Part shown: piece by piece, positions 61,091-64,000 of the stretch | Layout: the number at the start of each line of letters is the position of its first letter | Position numbering within the stretch: the stretch's first letter is position 1 | Assembly: GCF_042678305.1 (NCBI RefSeq) | Contig: NZ_JBHUDT010000002.1 | Direction: 5' to 3' (one strand) | Length of the DNA stretch: 64,000 bases | DNA from: Gelatiniphilus marinus | GTDB lineage: Bacteria > Bacteroidota > Bacteroidia > Flavobacteriales > Flavobacteriaceae | Program-made: the position numbers and the translations under genes | Notes under the pieces: model-generated | The model's database searches: none | What the model was told of the DNA's origin: nothing | Seen by the model: only the letters and a program-made list of their open reading frames with translations

Positions 61091-61177
61091 GTCATTACGA
61101 GGAGCTTTTACGAGGTGGTAATCTTTTGCAATTTAAAAGATTGCCACATTACGCAAAAAAGCGCAATTCGCAATAAC
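61091..61177. repeat. REP-like hairpin repeat (GTCATT type)
   Basis: Outer ends GTCATTACGA (61091-61100) and TCGCAATAAC (61168-61177) are imperfect inverted repeats; inside, GTGGTAATCTTTT (61115-61127) pairs with AAAAGATTGCCAC (61135-61147) with one mismatch. Related in motif to the repeats nested in element copies 2 and 5. Confidence 0.65.
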
Positions 61178-61186
61178 GAATTTAGT

Positions 61187-61759
61187 TTAATGTTTCTCAG
61201 GAATCCACTTCACCTCATTTGCTTGTAAGTCAAACGACAACTTTCGTGCCAACACAAACAAATAGTCAGAAAGCCGGTTTAGGTAGGTTAGGGCATTGGC
61301 CTGGAAAGGTTCCAAATCGTTAAGAGCCGATGCCAAACGTTCGGCCCTACGGCACACACAACGTGCAATATGACAGAATGACACCGTTTGGTGCCCACCC
61401 GGAAGCACAAAATGCGTCATTGGTGGCAACGCCTCGTTCATGGTGTCCATTTCCTGTTCTAAGCGTTTAATGTTTTCTGCGGTAATCTTTTCAATATTCA
61501 AGCGTTCTTTACCGCTTTTTAAAATGGCTTTTTCGGGGTCGGTGGCCAAAATTGCGCCAATGGTAAATAATCTGTCTTGAATGTGCATCAATACGGCTTT
61601 GTAGTGCTGATTGATAGCTTGATCGCGAATCAAGCCCAAATGCGAGTTGAGTTCATCAACCGTTCCGTAGCTTTCAATACGAATATGGTGTTTGGGTACG
61701 CGCGTACCGCCAAATAATGCCGTGGTGCCTTTATCGCCTGTTTTGGTGTAAATCTTCAT
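61187..61759 (-). CDS. Cob(I)yrinic acid a,c-diamide / cob(I)alamin adenosyltransferase (PduO type)
   Basis: A 190-residue PduO-type adenosyltransferase making adenosylcobalamin. MKIYTKTGDKGTTALFGG is the ATP-binding N-terminal motif; FVLPGGHQTVSFCHIARCVCRRAER is the core helix with the conserved Arg residues. The true start is ATG 61759; the ORF is open to 61807 but the added residues are not family-like. No cobalamin synthesis genes are near. Confidence 0.92.
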   Translation of the reverse strand: MKIYTKTGDKGTTALFGGTRVPKHHIRIESYGTVDELNSHLGLIRDQAINQHYKAVLMHIQDRLFTIGAILATDPEKAILKSGKERLNIEKITAENIKRLEQEMDTMNEALPPMTHFVLPGGHQTVSFCHIARCVCRRAERLASALNDLEPFQANALTYLNRLSDYLFVLARKLSFDLQANEVKWIPEKH

Positions 61760-61830
61760 ACTTGCAAGTTCAAAATTTAAAATTGAAAATTCAAGGTTTT
61801 TTGCCACTAATTCACGAATGTTTTTGTTTT

Positions 61831-61961
61831 GTCATTCCTGCGTAGGCAGGAATCTACTTTGGAGTTTAAATCATTTTTTTAATTACAACAATTCATTTAT
61901 AAAAATACACAATAAATAAATGAAAAGTTTGATTGTGGATTCCTGCCTGCGCAGGAATGAC
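61831..61961. repeat. Inverted pair of palindromic repeats, 131 bp
   Basis: GTCATTCCTGCGTAGGCAGG (61831-61850, arm to 61854) and its reverse at 61938-61961 match over 24 bases with one difference. Each arm is itself a palindrome (CCTGCG/CGCAGG type). Sits between the adenosyltransferase and methyltransferase genes. Confidence 0.75.
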
Positions 61962-61995
61962 AGCTAAACGACTTAACAACTTCATAGCAAACAAA

Positions 61996-62769
61996 CTAAA
62001 CCCTAATTACAAAATGCTCTTTAACCTGCTCTTTCCTAAAAAAAACAAATCCCCAGAAAAAGGTGTCAATGGTTACCTTAACTTTTGGGTGCTGTTTTAT
62101 GGTTTCCCAGGCTTCGGTCATGTTTTTGCTCCAATAAATATCGTCGAAAATAAAAACAGAATCGTTGTTTGCGGTTTTAAGTAGAGTTTCAAAATAATTT
62201 AGGGTGGCTTCTTTTTGGTGGTTGCCGTCAAAGAAAATGAAATCGTATTTGTTTGATGCCATTGCTTTTGTTGCGTTATCAAAATTATCAGTAATAAGCT
62301 TGATGTGGTTTAGGTTGTGTTTTTCAAAATTGGCTTTCGTAAAATTTGAAATATTGAGACAACCTTCAATGCTTGTTATGTTTGCTTTGGGGTTGGCCAG
62401 ATGCATCGCTTGTGTGGCTATGCCCAACGATGTACCTAATTCCAAAGTGTTTTCAAATTTAAAATAGCGAAAAAGCCTATGCAAGAGTTTTGCTCTTTTA
62501 TATGTGGTGCCCGCATTTTTTGCCATATCGCTAACACTTCTTTGCGTGTGTTTTAAAACTCGCGAGCCCGCTCCTAAATCGGTTACTTTAATGTTGGTTT
62601 TGGTTTTTAGGAGTGCTTTTCTGTAGTTTAAAATGTTATTGTACGCAGGGTAATTGGTGGTATCATAAAAGCATTTGGTTACCAAATTATAAACAAAAGG
62701 CGAATGCACACCGTGTTGGTTGCTGGATTTTAAAAGGAATTTTATGTATTGGATAATTTGGTAAAGCAT
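61996..62769 (-). CDS. Class I SAM-dependent methyltransferase
   Basis: A 257-residue protein. The SAM motif NTLELGTSLGIATQAMHLA and acidic loop SIEGC are those of class I methyltransferases; KYDFIFFDGNHQKEATLNYFE is the motif II region seen in O-methyltransferase-like proteins. About 60 residues precede the fold and are not typical. Substrate unknown. -7 box TAACTTTG at 62789-62796. Confidence 0.85.
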   Translation of the reverse strand: MLYQIIQYIKFLLKSSNQHGVHSPFVYNLVTKCFYDTTNYPAYNNILNYRKALLKTKTNIKVTDLGAGSRVLKHTQRSVSDMAKNAGTTYKRAKLLHRLFRYFKFENTLELGTSLGIATQAMHLANPKANITSIEGCLNISNFTKANFEKHNLNHIKLITDNFDNATKAMASNKYDFIFFDGNHQKEATLNYFETLLKTANNDSVFIFDDIYWSKNMTEAWETIKQHPKVKVTIDTFFWGFVFFRKEQVKEHFVIRV

Positions 62770-62788
62770 TAATTTGGGTTGAAAAGTA

Positions 62789-62796
62789 CAAAGTTA
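62789..62796 (-). promoter_or_regulatory. -7 box of the methyltransferase gene
   Basis: TAACTTTG on the minus strand, 19 bases before the start codon. Confidence 0.5.
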
Positions 62797-62907
62797 AAAA
62801 GTTGAAAGACTTATATTGTAATTATGTGATTTCTCACGATGTTCGAAATGACAAACTTACTTTTTTATTTCTAACTGAATACTGCGACTAAAAACTGCAA
62901 ACTATTT

Positions 62908-64000
62908 TCATTCTTCAAGTTTTGATGACAATTCAAACCAGCGTTGCTCTTTGGCTTCAATAGCGTCTATGATTTTTTGAAGCTCGCCGGACAGTTTGTT
63001 GATTTCATCTTGCGTTAAATCGGGGTTATTGAATTTGTTTTCCAGTTCTTTTTTATCAAAGGCTAATGCGTTAAGTTTGCTCTCGATGTTTTTAAGTTCC
63101 TTTTCTTCGTTGTAAGATAGTTTGGAAGCTTCATTTTGTTTCCAAGCATTTTTATCTTTTTTATCTTCGGTGGTTTTAGAAATTGCAGGTTGGCTATCTT
63201 CGTAAACGCGGTAATCGGTATAATTTCCTGGAAAATCTTCTATATGTCCATCGCCTTTAAAAACAAAAAGGTGATCGACTACTTTATCCATAAAATACCT
63301 ATCGTGCGAAACTACGATAATGCAACCCGGAAAATCCAAAAGAAAACTCTCAAGCACATTTAGCGTAACAATATCCAAATCGTTTGTGGGCTCATCGAGG
63401 ATTAAAAAATTAGGGTTCTGAATTAAAACCGTACATAAATACAGGCGTTTGCGTTCGCCACCACTTAGTTTTTCAACAAAATCGTATTGCTTTTTTCGGC
63501 TAAATAAAAAACGTTCTAAAAGCTGTTGCGCACTAATTTGCCGGCCTTTTTTTAGCGGAATGTAATCTCCAAATTCACGGATTACATCAATAACCTTTTG
63601 TTCGGGTTTTATGGTGATGCCGCTTTGTGTGTAATAGCCAAATTTTACCGTGTCGCCTTTTACAACTTTACCGGAATCTGGCTGTGCGGTTTGGGTTAAA
63701 ATATTTAAAAACGTGGTTTTTCCGGTGCCGTTTTTGCCAATAATGCCAACGCGTTCGCCTTTTTTAAAGGTGTATTCAAATTTATCGAGAATGGTTTTGT
63801 CTTTAAATGCTTTCGATACGTTATGGAATTCTAGAATTTTACTGCCCAAGCGCTCCATATTGAGCTCTAGCTGTACTTCGTGGTCGTTTCTGCGTTGGTG
63901 GGCGCGGTGTTTAATGTCGGCAAAATCATCGATTCTGGATTTCGATTTTGTGGTTCGTGCTTTAGGTTGGCGGCGCATCCAATTCAGCTCTTTTTTAAAG
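62908..64000 (-). CDS. ABC-F family ATPase, Uup-like (5' end cut by window edge)
   Basis: The C-terminal half of an ABC-F protein: the linker FKKELNWMRRQPKARTTKSKSR, then the second ABC domain with Walker A GKNGTGKTT, signature LSGGERKRLYL, Walker B LILDEPTNDLD and switch His in VVSHDRYFMD. A C-terminal coiled-coil region (about the last 90 residues) matches Uup. ABC-F proteins act on the ribosome, with no transmembrane part. The frame is open to the right edge; an internal Met at 63978 is not the start. Confidence 0.92.
   Translation of the reverse strand, partial: FKKELNWMRRQPKARTTKSKSRIDDFADIKHRAHQRRNDHEVQLELNMERLGSKILEFHNVSKAFKDKTILDKFEYTFKKGERVGIIGKNGTGKTTFLNILTQTAQPDSGKVVKGDTVKFGYYTQSGITIKPEQKVIDVIREFGDYIPLKKGRQISAQQLLERFLFSRKKQYDFVEKLSGGERKRLYLCTVLIQNPNFLILDEPTNDLDIVTLNVLESFLLDFPGCIIVVSHDRYFMDKVVDHLFVFKGDGHIEDFPGNYTDYRVYEDSQPAISKTTEDKKDKNAWKQNEASKLSYNEEKELKNIESKLNALAFDKKELENKFNNPDLTQDEINKLSGELQKIIDAIEAKEQRWFELSSKLEE

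Noticed and set aside
1..64000. CRISPR array, prophage, toxin-antitoxin or polysaccharide-utilisation locus
   Set aside because: No regularly spaced repeats, phage genes or SusC/SusD pair; the sulfatase stands alone.

Overview
The window is an AT-rich piece of a Bacteroidota chromosome, almost certainly from the family Flavobacteriaceae. Evidence: promoters of the Bacteroidota type (TTG, about 19 nt, TAnnTTTG); weak or absent Shine-Dalgarno sequences; a secreted nuclease with a type IX secretion C-terminal domain; split transketolase; tandem glutamine synthetases GSII and GSIII; a large SecA; Rho with a long insertion; an OmpP1/FadL porin; and DUF4293, DUF5522 and DUF2795 proteins. Almost all of it is ordinary housekeeping sequence. 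I see no prophage, CRISPR array, transposase or rRNA operon.

Layout. 1-9 kb: a fructosamine kinase (cut by the left edge), a secreted endonuclease I, an RsmB-like rRNA methyltransferase, lipoproteins, a small HExxH protein overlapping a PLP enzyme, a LysM glucosaminidase and hemL. 9-16 kb: a helical-repeat protein, YiaA-like and DUF2157 membrane proteins, then split transketolase. 16-24 kb: htpG, a KAS III enzyme, lipB, a coiled-coil membrane protein and a sulfatase. 23.5-28.3 kb: a compact leftward operon rsfS-ftsH-LUD-cdsA-psd-ACBP, with birA divergent. 29-38 kb: pyrE/Nudix divergent pair, a NucS/DUF5655-type nuclease, an M14 peptidase, a SulP transporter, and coaD-ddl. 38-48 kb: PASTA protein-rluD, divergent GSII and GSIII, a phosphoesterase, an FKBP isomerase and rho. 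49-57 kb: tRNA-Glu-rpsT, proS, a repeat-tailed lipoprotein, an OmpP1 porin, then a leader peptide-folE-(broken four-helix gene)-cysS unit. 57-64 kb: secA, a cobalamin adenosyltransferase, a methyltransferase and an ABC-F ATPase cut by the right edge.

The most interesting signals are between genes. (1) A 35-codon leader ORF upstream of folE and cysS carries two Cys codons at the apex of a 14-bp terminator hairpin. It has the architecture of a cysteine-sensing transcription attenuator with cysteinyl-tRNA synthetase in the downstream unit. (2) A dispersed element bounded by GCGTTA...TAACGC occurs five times; its hairpins are kept while the stem sequences change, and in two copies a second repeat type is nested in a hairpin loop. 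(3) A four-helix-bundle gene with an in-frame stop sits between exact 13-bp direct repeats, as if inserted between folE and cysS. (4) A MITE-like inverted repeat fills the ddl-coaD gap and supplies the last ddl codons and its stop.
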